DNA of 64,000 nt, from the NCBI GenBank assembly GCA_030248195.1, contig JASAND010030884.1:1-64000 (forward strand). Direction: 5' to 3'. This document shows positions 17,114 to 27,925 of the stretch, in pieces; position 1 is the stretch's first letter; each line of letters opens with the position of its first letter. The notes below the pieces were generated by a model. The model was not told the DNA's origin, made no database searches, and saw only the letters and a program-made list of their open reading frames with translations. This DNA comes from Trissonchulus latispiculum (taxonomy: Eukaryota; Nematoda; Enoplea; Enoplida; Ironidae). Made by a program: the position numbers and the translations under genes.

Positions 17114-19822
17114 TTTCTGTTTAAGCATCACTTCTTTTAACTTTTAATCTTTGTTTTAGGTCCCTATTTACATCTTCTGCACATCTTTTCACTTCTCACA
17201 GCTCACAGGGAAACCCCCTTCAATTGTTTTGACTTTTTCAGCTCTTTTATTGTAAATTACTTAATTTCTTGACTTCGTTACCAATGCATTTTTGTAAGTC
17301 AAGGAAGTGTTTTCAGCGCTTCCTGTTTTTCCAGAAAATTTTAAAATACAAATTCAGAATGACGTTGTATAGTCAGCCTCACAAGTTTCACACTCTTTCT
17401 CACATTTTAATTTGTTGCACTTTTGATTTTAGTTTGGCTGACTTTGATCAATCATCAATATCTGGTCTAACTGCTTTGGTATTTCTGTCCTTGGCAGGCT
17501 TGGATAAATTTTCAAGGTGGTATTTTTCTGTTTTTTGCCTAAAATGTATGTATTTGCCTTCCGAAATTCTAATTTTTTGACTCTTAATTTCAGTATTTCC
17601 AATTATTGTTTTTATTCCTTAATCAATAGCAACTTCTCTAATTTCGCGGCGTTATCATATTTTCTTTAACTTTTTACTTTTGGGTTATTTATTTTTCACA
17701 CTCTCTATTGGAGTGTTAAACTGCGGGCCGCTCTGGTCTCCGCACACCGGGGAGGTGGGCCGCACGCTCTTTAACATTCTTTTTCCTTTTGATTCCGTTT
17801 CATTTAGTTTAGCCATGAGACTCTCTTTGATAAGCACAGGCCTATGGGGTTTCTCCTCCGCTTACCGGGGCTGCGATTCTCCCATTGGTTCTGGAGCTAC
17901 TAAAGTCATAGGTGGGGCTGTAACTATGTTTCGTCAGTATTTTGTTTTGTTTAACTTTGCCATTTTCTAATCATGATTCTTGTGTGCTTTATTTGATTGC
18001 CTTAATTTTTGTTTTTGTGTGTTTTAGTTAATCCTGTAATCTTTTCTGTGCTATGCCGGTGCCGACCCCCCATTCTCAGTGCCGGGTGTGCCCTCCAGGA
18101 TATGTGCTGGATGGCTCGGGATTGGACTTTACCGCCCATTGCTTGGTGCGCAGGTCTGGCGCGGTGCTCTACTGCCATGACATCTGGACGGTGGTTGCTG
18201 GGGCCGGATTCTACTGGTCCTATTTCGTAGCAGGCCTCTGGACTCTTGGGTTGGCCAGGCTCTGGTTGTGGTTGGTTGGTCGGTTGGCCGACGGTTGTGG
18301 TTTCGGCCTGCTTGGCCGTTCTTTTTGGACTCTGGCGCACTGTGCCTCGTGCGATTGCTATCTGGTTGGGCGCCTGGTGCTTGTGGCCTGTCTGGCCGCC
18401 CTTGTGACTGTGGGAAGTGTTCTGCTTCCGGTGGTTTGGTTGCCGTGCTGGCTTGCGGTGGTCTTCTGTCTCTGCAGTCGGCTGCCATCTTCGTCGGCGC
18501 CAGGTCCGGTGGGCTTTCCTGGCTTTTGACGGACAGTGTTGGCAGGCCCTGTTGCCTGGGGCTGCCATCCTGGGTTGTGTTGGCCTGGTCTGGCCTTTGG
18601 TTTGTCAGGGCCTTTAGGGGTCTTGACGGGTCTCTACCCCTGGAGCCTGTCTTTTGGCTCCTGGACTTGGGTCGTGGTGTCTGTGGTCCGCCTACCGCCG
18701 TTAGGGTACCAGGCTGATGCGTCCACGGCTTGCATGGCCATTTCCTTTGTGCTCAGCTCTGGTCCCGGGTGCCTTTTGGCTCGGTTTGGGTTGGGTTGGA
18801 CTTGGTGGCGCTGGTCAGGAAGCCTCGCGAGGCCTGCTACGGTCTGCCTTGGTAGGATCCGGCCGTATGAACTTTTTGTTGAAAGACTATATGAATGTAA
18901 CAGCAACTGTTTGCGGTGCTGGGGAGTATACCGCCAGTGTCCCTTCCATCGCACACCCGTGACACTCTCCCACCACCCATTGTTGTATGATTTGTGTTGT
19001 TTAATCATTGTATTGGTGATTGGTTTTTCGGGTCCTAATTTCTTGGTTGTGAGTTGCAGGGAGGGAGCCGTCGGGATTCAATTTCAAAATTAGGGTCAGT
19101 TTGATTTACTTTTCTGTTCTTTTTCTCTCGGCTTCCCGTTACCTCGGCTCTGCGTTGTATCTGTTGTCGGTACTGGCATATATATCTACTGTTTTCACTA
19201 TCTCCTCTTCTGTGTTTTTTCTACTAACTAGGTTGCACGCTTTTTGATTTTTCCAATCTTCTTTTAAATTTTTCTGGTTTTCCTTTTTAAACTGATTTCC
19301 GTAATATTTTTGCTTATTCAGTAATTTCGCGTTGATGGGTTTATTTCTCACAGAGGTTTTCATATTTTCTGTCTTTGTTTCCTGTCGGTGCTAGCCTTGC
19401 AACCCCTCGTGTTCTAAGCAGCTTTGGTCGGATTTGTATGTATCTAATATGTGATTGTATTTATGTAGTACGTATGTAATACTTGTCCGTTTTGTAGCTA
19501 GTACGTACGTTGTAAACAGTAATTGTAACCTGATGTTAGGTAGTTTTTGTATAGTGGTTTGTAGTAGTTAGATGTTGTAACTAGTAATTGCACTGTTAAT
19601 ACGTAGAAGTTATGTTAATGTATGCAATAGTGTAGTAGGTAGTAATACGTAATGTCGAAAATGTCTCGATTAAGTTCCGAGTAGTTTTACCAGCGGCCGC
19701 ATTGTGTACTTTTTTACTCTTACCTAATTTTCAAACAAATATTTTTACCATCTGTGAGTAACCGCATTTTATCTTTTCTGTAACTGTGTGAACTGTGAAC
19801 CCGTCCGAGGCCGCCCGGGGCC
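17114..19822 (+). other. Internal region of the gag-only LTR element without recognisable genes
   Basis: About 2.7 kb. 17114-18040 is AT-rich with short hydrophobic open frames (e.g. 17680-17970). 18050-18880 is GC-rich with strong G+T skew on the plus strand, and several overlapping frames stay open on both strands, as expected from composition alone. 19090-19800 is AT-rich with repeated GTAGTACGTATGTAA-like words. No protease DTG, RT YxDD, or integrase zinc-finger or DDE motif was found in any frame I read. A hydrophobic env-like product cannot be excluded for 18053-18529. Confidence 0.6.
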
Positions 19823-19833
19823 AAAAGAGGGGG
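19823..19833 (+). promoter_or_regulatory. Polypurine tract before the 3' LTR
   Basis: AAAAGAGGGGG lies 5 nt upstream of the 3' LTR start, the expected position of the plus-strand primer. Confidence 0.7.
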
Positions 19834-19838
19834 TATTA

Positions 19839-20366
19839 TGTGAAGATAGCACCAACAGGAAAGATATAAATTATATTTGAGTTGCTAAGCCTAAGTGAAT
19901 CTAACATTGCATTTCGACAAACGTTCAACGATTCTACATCACTTTTGTCTAAATTCATAGGTCTGGCTAGCTAATAGTTGATATTCGCCATATTGGGTAG
20001 TTCAAGTTCAGTTGTAGTGGGGTTTTGTGAATGAGCAAGTTGGGTCGGAGTTCTTGGGGAAAGGTATTTCTGGCACTTTGGGTAGGTTTTGTGCCTTGTC
20101 GGCAATTGCCGGAATTTTAATGTTTGCTCAAGTTTTGTCAAAGTTTATGTGGTTTTCTCAAGTTTATATTTCGTATTAATTTGTCATCGAGTTTTGCCGA
20201 AATTATAATAAACCGTTGTAATCATGAAATTGGCTTCTAGTCGGTCAAGATCCTCCATTTCTCCAGCATCACACACCACCGGTATTCACCTGTAGTCTAG
20301 TCTTATCCTAGTAGTCAAAAGTCAGGCAACAGCGTTTTACTAAGTTTAGTATAGTCAAACTTCACA
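19839..20366 (+). repeat. 3' LTR of the gag-only LTR element
   Basis: A 528-bp partner of the 5' LTR, beginning TGTGAAG and ending CTTCACA. It is followed by the duplicated target ATTG (20367-20370) and by resumed TTGTAAA-rich foldback sequence. Confidence 0.95.
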
Positions 20367-20515
20367 ATTGTAAATTCATTCAAATCTTATGGTAAAATCG
20401 GATATAATTATTGTAAATCCATTAAAAAATATTAAAATGTCATTAAAAATCCGTGGTAAATTCATGGTAAAACCGTTGTACCTTGCACAGCAATTTACAA
20501 CGATTTTACCCAAAA
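20367..20515. mobile_element. Continuation of the TTGTAAA-rich foldback sequence
   Basis: The sequence after the 3' LTR is again built of TTGTAAAT, GGTAAAATC and ATTTTACC words and ends near ACGATTTTACCC. It reads on naturally from position 15332 once the LTR element and one ATTG are removed. Confidence 0.6.
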
Positions 20516-20558
20516 AGTTCTTCCTGTGTGTAGCCTGGTACACCTATGGGGTCCCCTC

Positions 20559-20985
20559 CATAGTTTCCTGGGGGGGGGGGGGTATCCCCAAAATTTTTGA
20601 CAAATTTTACCCCCCCCCAGAATTTTTGACTTGCCCTCCCCCAACTTTCGGCTATCCCCCCCGAACCCCCCCAGCGATTTTCGGGCCCAAAAAGTTAGCT
20701 AAATCTGGCCGAAAAATGGTCATTTTTTGAAAAATTTTTCTAAAATTTTGACTTAAAATCGCTTAAAACGGTGCAAAAACGCCAAAAATGACAAAAACAA
20801 GCCTTGTTTTGACGAAAAAAGAGTTAAAATACAGAAAATTTTGCGTTTTTAGGCCATTTTTCGAAATTTCTGAGGTCCGAATTCTGGGGGGGGTTGGGGG
20901 GGGTACCCCCCATCATATTTCTTGGGTCGACCACCAACCACCCAAGATTTGCCCCCCCCAGACCCAAAGTTCCAGGGAAACTATG
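20559..20985. mobile_element. hAT-type MITE, 427 bp, with perfect 8-bp TSD
   Basis: The left end CATAGTTTCCTGG and right end CCAGGGAAACTATG are inverted copies with one indel. GTCCCCTC flanks the element at 20551-20558 and 20986-20993. The interior is dominated by homopolymeric G and C runs alternating with AAAATTTTTGAC-like sequence. Open frames across this region (20389-21379) arise from low-complexity composition. Confidence 0.7.
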
Positions 20986-20993
20986 GTCCCCTC

Positions 20994-21797
20994 CCTACCC
21001 AAATCGATAGGTCCCCGACCCGATCCTCCCCTCCTAAAAATTTTTTGCTACCCCTACCACCAATCAAGACCAAATCGTCCTTTCCACGACCCAATAAAAA
21101 ATTTTCAAACCCCCTTACCTAAACTTCTGAAAATTTGTTTTGAAATTGATTCTTACCTCTCCTCCGAAATCGACTTTCCGACCCTCCCCTCCTCTACTCT
21201 CCCTTTTTCGCTTTTTTCGCCAGCCACACCTATGGGTAGGGGCTTGCTTCCGACGGACGGAGGAGGTGGGGTCGTCCAAAATTTCCCAAAAACCCTTAAC
21301 TTTTGATTTTTTGTCATTTTTGGCAACTTTTCGGCCAAAACTCTGGGAGCGGGGCGCGGAAATTTGTCATTTTGTGTGAGGGTCCCCCTATGTATGCAGA
21401 CTTTCCGACTCAATACTGACTTTATATTGTCATTGAACGACCTTTATGTGTTTCAGATTTAGCTTGAGTGGACTATCCTCAACTGTACGTATATACAACA
21501 TTAAAAATGCAGTATTATGGAAAGCCCAGCAGTTTCGAATATATACTTCTAATATATACATTATATAAGCATTTGTTCATACTTCAGCACTGCTACATGC
21601 ACCCTTTTTGCTTAAATGTGTGTGCATTCGAGCAGTGGCTGCGTATGACAAATTAACATATTCGCACAAATCGTATATACAGGATTGCACAAATCGCGTA
21701 TTCAGGATTGGATTCAAGATTGATGTATATTGCCTGACCTTGCCTCGCCTAATACCTCTTGCGCGCTATGGTATGTGCATTGTACCAAGAGTGCATA
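20994..21797. other. Non-coding, C-rich then AT-rich spacer
   Basis: 21000-21400 is pyrimidine-rich low-complexity sequence with many CCCC runs. 21400-21795 is AT-rich unique-looking sequence with a short direct repeat around 21670-21715 (ACAAATCG, then CAGGATTG). No gene or RNA was recognised. Confidence 0.4.
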
Positions 21798-22111
21798 ATA
21801 ACTAAGAGTGTGACAAGCGTCAAGCTCTTCGTTATTAGGCTTTATGACATCATCTGCACGATAACGGCTGAACCCCCCCACAAATTAGATCCATCACTTC
21901 AAAGAATTTTGCACGCTATGTTTGCTGAAGCTCGCAATAGACGCACGTTGAACCAACTGAGTAGTTGTGTTTTTGAGCTTTAGAACACAAACATAGCGTG
22001 CAATATTCTTTGAAGTGATGGGTCTAATTTGTGGGGGGTCAGCCGTCATCGTGCAGATGATGACCCAAGTCTAATAACTAAGAGCTTGACGCTTGTCACA
22101 CTCTTAGTTAT
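21798..22111. mobile_element. Foldback MITE, 314 bp, TA target site, with nested hairpins
   Basis: The left arm (ATAACTAAGAGTGTGACAAG, about 125 bp) is repeated in inverse orientation at the right end with few mismatches, around a ~65-bp loop. TA dinucleotides flank it (21796-21797, 22112-22113), as for Tc1/mariner-type elements. Each arm end carries a smaller hairpin: AATAACTAAGAG versus CTCTTAGTTATT (right side perfect, left side with one change). A partial third arm lies at about 24646-24765. Confidence 0.85.
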
Positions 22112-22113
22112 TA

Positions 22114-22398
22114 TGTACTCTTCATTGTACTGACCTTTAATTGGTAATACTTTAATAGACAGTTGGGTTTGCAAAACTGCAAAACTTTGAAAAGCTGACT
22201 CCAACATCTGTTAAGACGCTGTTGCCGCATTTGTAAAATTGACCCCACAAGCTGTTTTTGGAAGTTTCATTCTATCTTTTCCTATCGTGAGATATAGCCA
22301 CTTTTCTAATTTTCTCTAGCCAAAGAACCAAAGTATATACTTCTTATTTTTTCAGAAATCAAATATGTAATCCATTATTTGTTGAGCAACTCAAGACG

Positions 22399-22435
<37 letters not shown>

Positions 22436-22446
22436 ATATACATAGG
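22114..22446. other. Spacer with a TA microsatellite
   Basis: AT-rich non-coding sequence. A (TA)n tract runs from 22399 to 22427 and is followed by a short (TG)n tract. No gene is seen. Confidence 0.5.
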
Positions 22447-22450
22447 TTAA

Positions 22451-22844
22451 CGCGGGGGGTCTGGGGGGGGTCCAACCCCCCCCCCCCAAGCCGGACAAGG
22501 TACAAGCCCTACCGCCGTCGGGGACAAGGGGGAACGAAAAATGGCCAATGGGTATGTAAAAATAGCCGGAAAAAACTAGTTTTTACAGTAACATTTCAAA
22601 AAATTCCCGGCTTCGCCTGAATTTTTTAGCAAAAATGTTTAATTTTTCAGGAAAATCGGGCAAAATTTTGAAATTTTTTTAAAAAATTGAAGATTTCTTC
22701 CAAATTTTGATAAAATTAGCGTTAATTTTTCGAAAAATTTAACCAAGTTATTCTTGAGGTACAAGCTCCCCTGAAAATTTTTGTTCAAGGTACAAGCCCC
22801 CTCAAAATTTTTTAGGGAAAAGCCCCCCAGGACCCGACCCTGTG
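22451..22844. mobile_element. Possible TTAA-flanked MITE, 394 bp
   Basis: TTAA occurs at 22447-22450 and 22845-22848. Inside it the left end (CGCGGGGGGTCTGGGGG) and right end (CCCCCCAGGACCCGACCCTG, then TG) are imperfect inverse copies. The interior is G/C homopolymer runs plus AAAATTTTT-like filler. A TTAA target would fit piggyBac-type mobilisation, but the TIR match is modest. Confidence 0.4.
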
Positions 22845-22848
22845 TTAA

Positions 22849-23813
22849 TGTATGTATATATAATTAAACCAAGGATATCGATTTAAAGGTCTCACAGACG
22901 CCAATTATCTGAGGCATGATCATTTTCTGATTGCTATCCCGGAGACTGCTATCATAAAAATGTGTTTTTGGAAAAACCAATTATTTCAGCGATTATGGAG
23001 CATTTAGCATGCATGCATGGAGGATTGCTCTTAGGAGAACGATTTGGCAACTTTTTGGATAACTTTTAATAGGACTGGTATAGAGATATGACCTAGCATG
23101 TGTGAGGTGGGGTCTAGTTTCTTCCCATGCCCAAAGTTCCCTGGCAAGAGCTGCGCTTTTAGAAAAATTTCGAAATTTGAATGTATGTTTTGGACCAAAA
23201 TCAAAAAATACACGGGATCGAAAAACTACAGGGCCAAAAGTTCGCCTTTCAATATCTAACGCCAAAATTACCATAGTAATCGTATATGCAGATGCTCCTC
23301 GTGCACTTTCCGTTGATTATTGACCTATCTTAGTCTATTGTAGTTAATTTTCTTTTGATAATCCGCGTACCGCATATGACCCGAAGAAATTTTTCATCTG
23401 GCCTACTGTTTTTTTCACTCAGTAATGTCAATAATGTCGTTTATTCGGTGGCCAAATTTTGTGTTTTATTCTGAACAACCTTAGTGACAAAGACTAAATA
23501 CACAGCGACATCTGGAAGACCTTCTGAAAACCGTCATAGATGGTCATGGCTGTTAACATGAGTTCTGGAATCCCAATGCCTACCAGGACAGATTGTCTAC
23601 GTTGTTATTATTTCTCTAGCCATAGGCACAATTGATTATATTTAAGCCATCATTAGCTCATTCGACGTCGAAAAAATTGAGAGTTTACAGTTCAGCGCTG
23701 AACGCTTGATAATTGAGGAACCTGGCAGCTCGATTTGAGCATATATGTAAACCTAGCGAAAGACAGAATGGCTTATTATACGGTATTATTTAATAGAAGC
23801 TTGATGAGACTGT
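22849..23813. other. Non-coding spacer
   Basis: About 960 bp of AT-rich sequence without recognisable coding, repeat or RNA features. Short open frames at 22993-23323 overlap on opposite strands and show no motif. Confidence 0.4.
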
Positions 23814-23940
23814 GCCTCCGTAGCTCAGTCGGCAGAGCGTTTGCCTAGTGCGCAAAAAGTCGTGGGTTCGAGTCCCACCGGAGTTCCGAATTTTTCGGAC
23901 CTTCGGTGGTACATGACTTTCTTCTTCTTTCTCATTTATA
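23814..23940 (+). mobile_element. SINE with tRNA-Thr(AGT)-like head
   Basis: The first 73 nt (23814-23886) fold as a tRNA: D arm GCTC/GAGC; anticodon stem TTTGC/GCAAA with loop CTAGTGC, giving anticodon AGT; and T arm GTGGG/CCCAC around TTCGAGT. The acceptor stem has one mismatch. It is followed by CCGAATTTTTCGG and a pyrimidine-rich tail (CTTTCTTCTTCTTTCTC). A second copy with the same head type, the same CCGAATTTTTCGG block and a CTTTCTTTCTTTC tail lies at 59648-59772 on the minus strand. The shared post-tRNA block marks a SINE family, not a stand-alone tRNA gene. Confidence 0.78.
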
Positions 23941-23989
23941 TCTGTAGAACAAGTGCGACGGCCCTTCATGGTATCAAGGTTCATTTTTA

Positions 23990-26665
23990 GATCAGCAGCT
24001 CGTAGGCGATCGAAAACTTCCTGCTTCGATTTCGAGATGTTCTGAGAATGTTTTGGAGAAAATCAAAATGTCATCGATGTAAATGATACACTTTTTCCAC
24101 TGTTGCCTGAAGCACATTTTAATCCAAAGGGTAAAACGTTATATTCAAATTACCCTTGAAAAGTATAGAAACTAGGTGTCGCTTTCGAGTCATCGTCCAG
24201 GTCGATTTGGTTAAAGCCTTTGCTCAGATCTTTGCTTTACGTATAATGTGTAGAAATGTTTGCGTACTGTAGGGCGGTTGTTCATTCCATTCCATTCCAT
24301 TTCATTAGATCTATGGTCGAAAAATTCTTTGCAGCTTTCAAAGATGTTATAATATCATCAGTGCGCGGAATCGGATAAATGGTAGGATCACTTATCTTAT
24401 TAACTCCGAGAAAGTCAACACACAAATGCAATTTATCATCTATTTTAGGTACGTAGATCCTAGGTGAACTCCAAGGACTAGTGGAGGGCCGGATCAAGCC
24501 ATATTTTAACATTTCCATTAATTCCTCTAAAAGCGGTTGTCGTAAATGAACGGGCAAACGATATGGCGTTACTTAGATCGGCTTAGCGTCCCCAGTGTTA
24601 ATGTGTGCCTTAAAAATTGTGCATTTAACAATATCAAGAGTACATAACAACTAAGAGTGTGACAAGCGCAGCACTCTTGGCTATCAGGCTGGGGACATCA
24701 TCTGCACGATAACGGCGTACCCCCTCCCATTGGACCCCAGTGACCCCCCCTCCCCCACAAAACAGACTCGGATTCATTCAGAGATTCCTCATCAAACGAA
24801 ATTGCTTGCATAGATTCGGGCAATTCATTTACGGAACACGATTCAATACTTTTGAGAGCATTCACACGAAAACTATGTCTCTCCCGACTCGTTTTAGGAT
24901 CAGTTTTGATTGAATCTGTTGTCAAGTCTCACAGTTCCAAAATGTTCGTTAAAAACTTCCTCATACTGAGGCATGGGGGTGCTTCGGCTAAGTCACTTGC
25001 ATAGTACTATGCTACCTAAAGTAGAATTCTCATATACCGTTGTTTGTTTTCCGGTCTTGTTTCGCATGAGTACTGAACACAATGCGGTTTCAGATCTAGG
25101 CAATACTTTTTCAGTACTAGTGTTTATATCATATTTGGTCACATTTGGCTCAAAATACCCATCATATTTTATTGGTTCAGCACTTTCTTCCAAAGCGGGC
25201 ACTGCTACTTCGGCTTACGGCGGGATTGCTGCTTGTTTGACAGCGGAGACTCTATATGCGGTTCCGTAACGGGAGTTTGCTGATCAAATCTGGCTAACAT
25301 TGGGGGCTTGGCAGGTTTACGTAGACTCAATTTACCCTTATGGAAACTGAGGTTGAGATCCCCACAGTGTTCATACAGAAAGTCGGCACCTAAGAGACAA
25401 TCCTCGGCTAAGCCTTTTGGGACTAGAAAAGTATGTTCCCTTTTAGTTCCAGGCGAATCGTAAAACTCGATGGGTAATCGAACAGCACCTAAAAATTTAA
25501 ATGCTTAACCGTTTATTCCCTCAGCATGTGGAGGTTGTTCCAGCAGAGTAATTTTCAGCTCTAAAAAGTTAAGCTCAGGATTAAATTTCCTCCCGTATCT
25601 ACCAAAATTTGCACAGGTCGGTTATTCAGGTTTACAAAACTCATAGGTAACAGACGATGCAAAATAGAAGTACAAGCATTGTGTATGGTTTTATCCTTAG
25701 AACATGAAGGTATGTACCTAGTAAGTGTACAGCAGAGTCCCTAGGACGTGTGGGCATCTTAAGTGGAAATGTGGTTTTACTCCCGTTTTCGGTAGGTCAA
25801 TTGATAGTATGTTATCCTAAATCAAGTGATATCTCGCCGGGAAAGCTGACCATGAAGTCGGGCCCAAGAATGCAGTCTACGGTAAATTTGTCCACATCTC
25901 GATTTCTAAGAAATAGATGGATGCAGTTACTGTCCCCACAACTTCACACCTTCCACCATTAGCAGCAGTCCTAATATATTGAGACTAGTGGGCACATCTA
26001 GTGGGCACACATCTAGCTTAAGGTTTTGTACAAGTCCGGTAGTCATGACGGAAACGAGGAAAGAGTGCATCCACTGTTTGTTCTAGAACCAACATGGTCA
26101 TTAGCAAAGGTACGGTTCGAACCATTAGTACAGAGTGCGCATTGACTGTACTGTTAGGATTCCCTATGATGGATCGCGTCTGTGCTCGTGAACTCCCAGC
26201 ACTGGCAGTTAGGGGAGAAACTCGACGTTTGAACCGACTGGTGGCGGCATCCTAACGAGAAACATGAGAAGAGTCTTTCCTTTCTACACACTGTTGACAG
26301 GAGAATCATACTATGTGTTCATTCCTACGCTTCGTACCTTGATTTAGTTCTACCCTAGGTGATGCACAGTCCTGACTCTCATCCGTTAGCAAAGAGCAGA
26401 GGCCTCCGGATCCCTAGCATTATAGTCAGGCATAGAGGAATCATTAGAAGTGTTCCTAGAATTAAGTTTGAGAATTGCTGTGGCTTGATTGGCATCTATT
26501 GGCAGTCTTACGTAACCTGTCGTAATGTAAAGTCTCACCGGCAGATCCCAATGGCAGCCGTTCCTCATTTATGGCGAGCGAGCCTAACTCTAGAGGGGCT
26601 TCCTCCTCGTCGTCACTAAAAAGAGGTTCATAAAGTCGGTTCACAACTCAGCAATGAATTTCGTA
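23990..26665 (-). pseudogene. Decayed Ty3/gypsy gag-pol remnant
   Basis: Minus-strand fragments of a retroelement polyprotein, in expected order from high to low coordinates. An acidic N-terminal piece (26462-26644) comes first. Then come two retropepsin C-terminal-like blocks (DCILGPDFMVSFPGEISLDL at ~25815-25900 and DCLLGADFLYEHCGDLNLSF at ~25345-25420). Next is an RT N-terminal part (24282-24557: LIRPSTSPWSSP, then CVDFLGVNKI and TIYPIPRTDDII) and an RT YIDDILIF block near 24050-24090. Frames are broken by many stops and shifts, so it is inactive. A TIR of the 21.8-kb MITE family is inserted at about 24646-24765. Confidence 0.8.
24646..24765 (+). mobile_element. Solo arm of the 21.8-kb foldback MITE family
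   Basis: AACTAAGAGTGTGACAAGCG, then GACATCATCTGCACGATAACGG and a C-rich stretch match the left arm of the element at 21798-22111. The opposite arm is not present nearby, so this is a partial copy, embedded in the gypsy remnant. Confidence 0.6.
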
Positions 26666-26766
26666 AAGATGGGTGCGTTTAATTATCTCTTTCAGAGTTT
26701 GCAAATTAACGAGTCCCGGGGTCCTGTCGGGTTTTTCAGAGCGAGGTCCTGCATGCATTACCGAGT

Positions 26767-27917
26767 TTAAGTGGGTCCATTTGTCCAATTTTTTTACCAT
26801 CTCCGATTTCGCTCATTTTCATATATGGGATCTTTGACTGGGATATTTTAACGAGTATTAAAATTAAACTCGTAGCTCTTACGGTTGTGGAGCAATTTAA
26901 GTAAAGTTGGGGTCTGCTGTGTTAAACATAGGAAACTGAAAAAGTGGTGATTTTATTCTTGCGCCAAAAAATCTCTCGATGAACAGTTGTAATCCTGCAT
27001 AATTTTGTATTTGTAATGCAGCTATGATCATGAACTGCGGTACGCTGCAAGCAGAATTTTAATTTACCCCCTGAAGTTTTTAAAAAATTTTATTTATCGT
27101 AAGCAGTGATGAAACTCAAATCGTCAAATTTCAACGTTTTTTGCAGCTGAAAAGTGGAGTACTTGAATTGAAGCTTGGATTGATACTAATGGTTGTATTG
27201 TATCTCCCTCCGGTTTCGAGGCTTTCTTGGCGCAATTTTTAAAATTTCGGTTTTTCTAAAATTTGGCTAAATTTCGACGACAGTATGGTCTTAAACTGCC
27301 TATTCTGTATTCCAACTTGTGTATTCATGCCTTTGGATCTATTTGCAGCATAGATTATGCTGGCAGCTACGCCCAGTACTTCTCAGCATGCCCAACGGTA
27401 CCTTGAACACCAAATTTCACAAAACAGCGATTTTTAAATTTTTTCAAAATATGGCATATTGTATATCAATCGAAAGCTCTCATTGCAGGAATGAACTCTT
27501 CTCATAGAACTATGGGTCGGAAATGCTTCTAATTTAAGTTAACCGCTGTTAAATATTTCATTGCATTGTTGAGGACAGGGGCCTACAATTTCTCCGAAAA
27601 ATTCTTCAAAAAAGCTTCTGATCATGCTCATTCGGCTTGAAACTACAAATATGTTTTACTAATAGTTTTTGAGGGTGTATCACAAAATAAGCTAGAAAAA
27701 CATGAAGTGGACTTGCGAAAACTTGCCTCAGTTGGCTGCAGCATCCTCGTACACGCTCATATTCTAATTGCAAACAGTTGATGACTCGTAATTTGCGGAG
27801 AATTGAACGAAACAACTCAAAATTTAAACTTGATGTCCACGACATTAGTGGCTAATTTATGTGTGAAAATGAGCGAAATCCGTCCCCTAAAAACTTTTCA
27901 TGGTGTACCCCCCTTAA
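26767..27917. mobile_element. TTAA-flanked non-autonomous element, copy 1 (~1.15 kb)
   Basis: Starts TTAAGTGGGTCCAT and ends with GGTGTACCCCCCTTAA. It aligns along its length with the element at 57483-58699: shared landmarks include GATATTTTAACGAGT, GTTAAACATAGGAAA, GATTTTATTCTTGCGCCAAA, TTCATGCCTTTGGAT and CTCATAGAAC(T/C)AT. No long ORF is present. The ends (AAGGGGGGTCCAT and its inverse) and TTAA borders suggest a piggyBac-like target preference. Confidence 0.7.
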
Positions 27918-27925
27918 GCACTAGA

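Larger units (their letters stand above)
15333..20366 (+). mobile_element. Young LTR retrotransposon with a gag-like ORF and no pol (5,034 bp)
   Basis: Two almost identical 528-bp LTRs with TG...CA ends flank an internal region, and ATTG forms a 4-bp TSD (15329-15332, 20367-20370). A primer-binding site TGGCGACCGTG starts 2 nt after the 5' LTR (15863), and a polypurine tract (AAAAGAGGGGG, about 19823-19833) precedes the 3' LTR. The only recognisable protein is a Gag-like ORF; no protease, reverse transcriptase, RNase H or integrase motif is visible in the remaining ~2.7 kb. The element must therefore use pol from elsewhere. The near-identity of the LTRs points to very recent insertion. Confidence 0.9.

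Noticed and set aside
18002..18568. 188-residue Pro/His-rich minus-strand ORF in the LTR element
   Set aside because: GC-rich composition leaves several frames open on both strands here; no domain or start context favours this one.
23790..23984. 64-residue minus-strand frame with GGTRTHDFLRTRQTL
   Set aside because: This is the well-known spurious translation of a tRNA-derived SINE head read in reverse.
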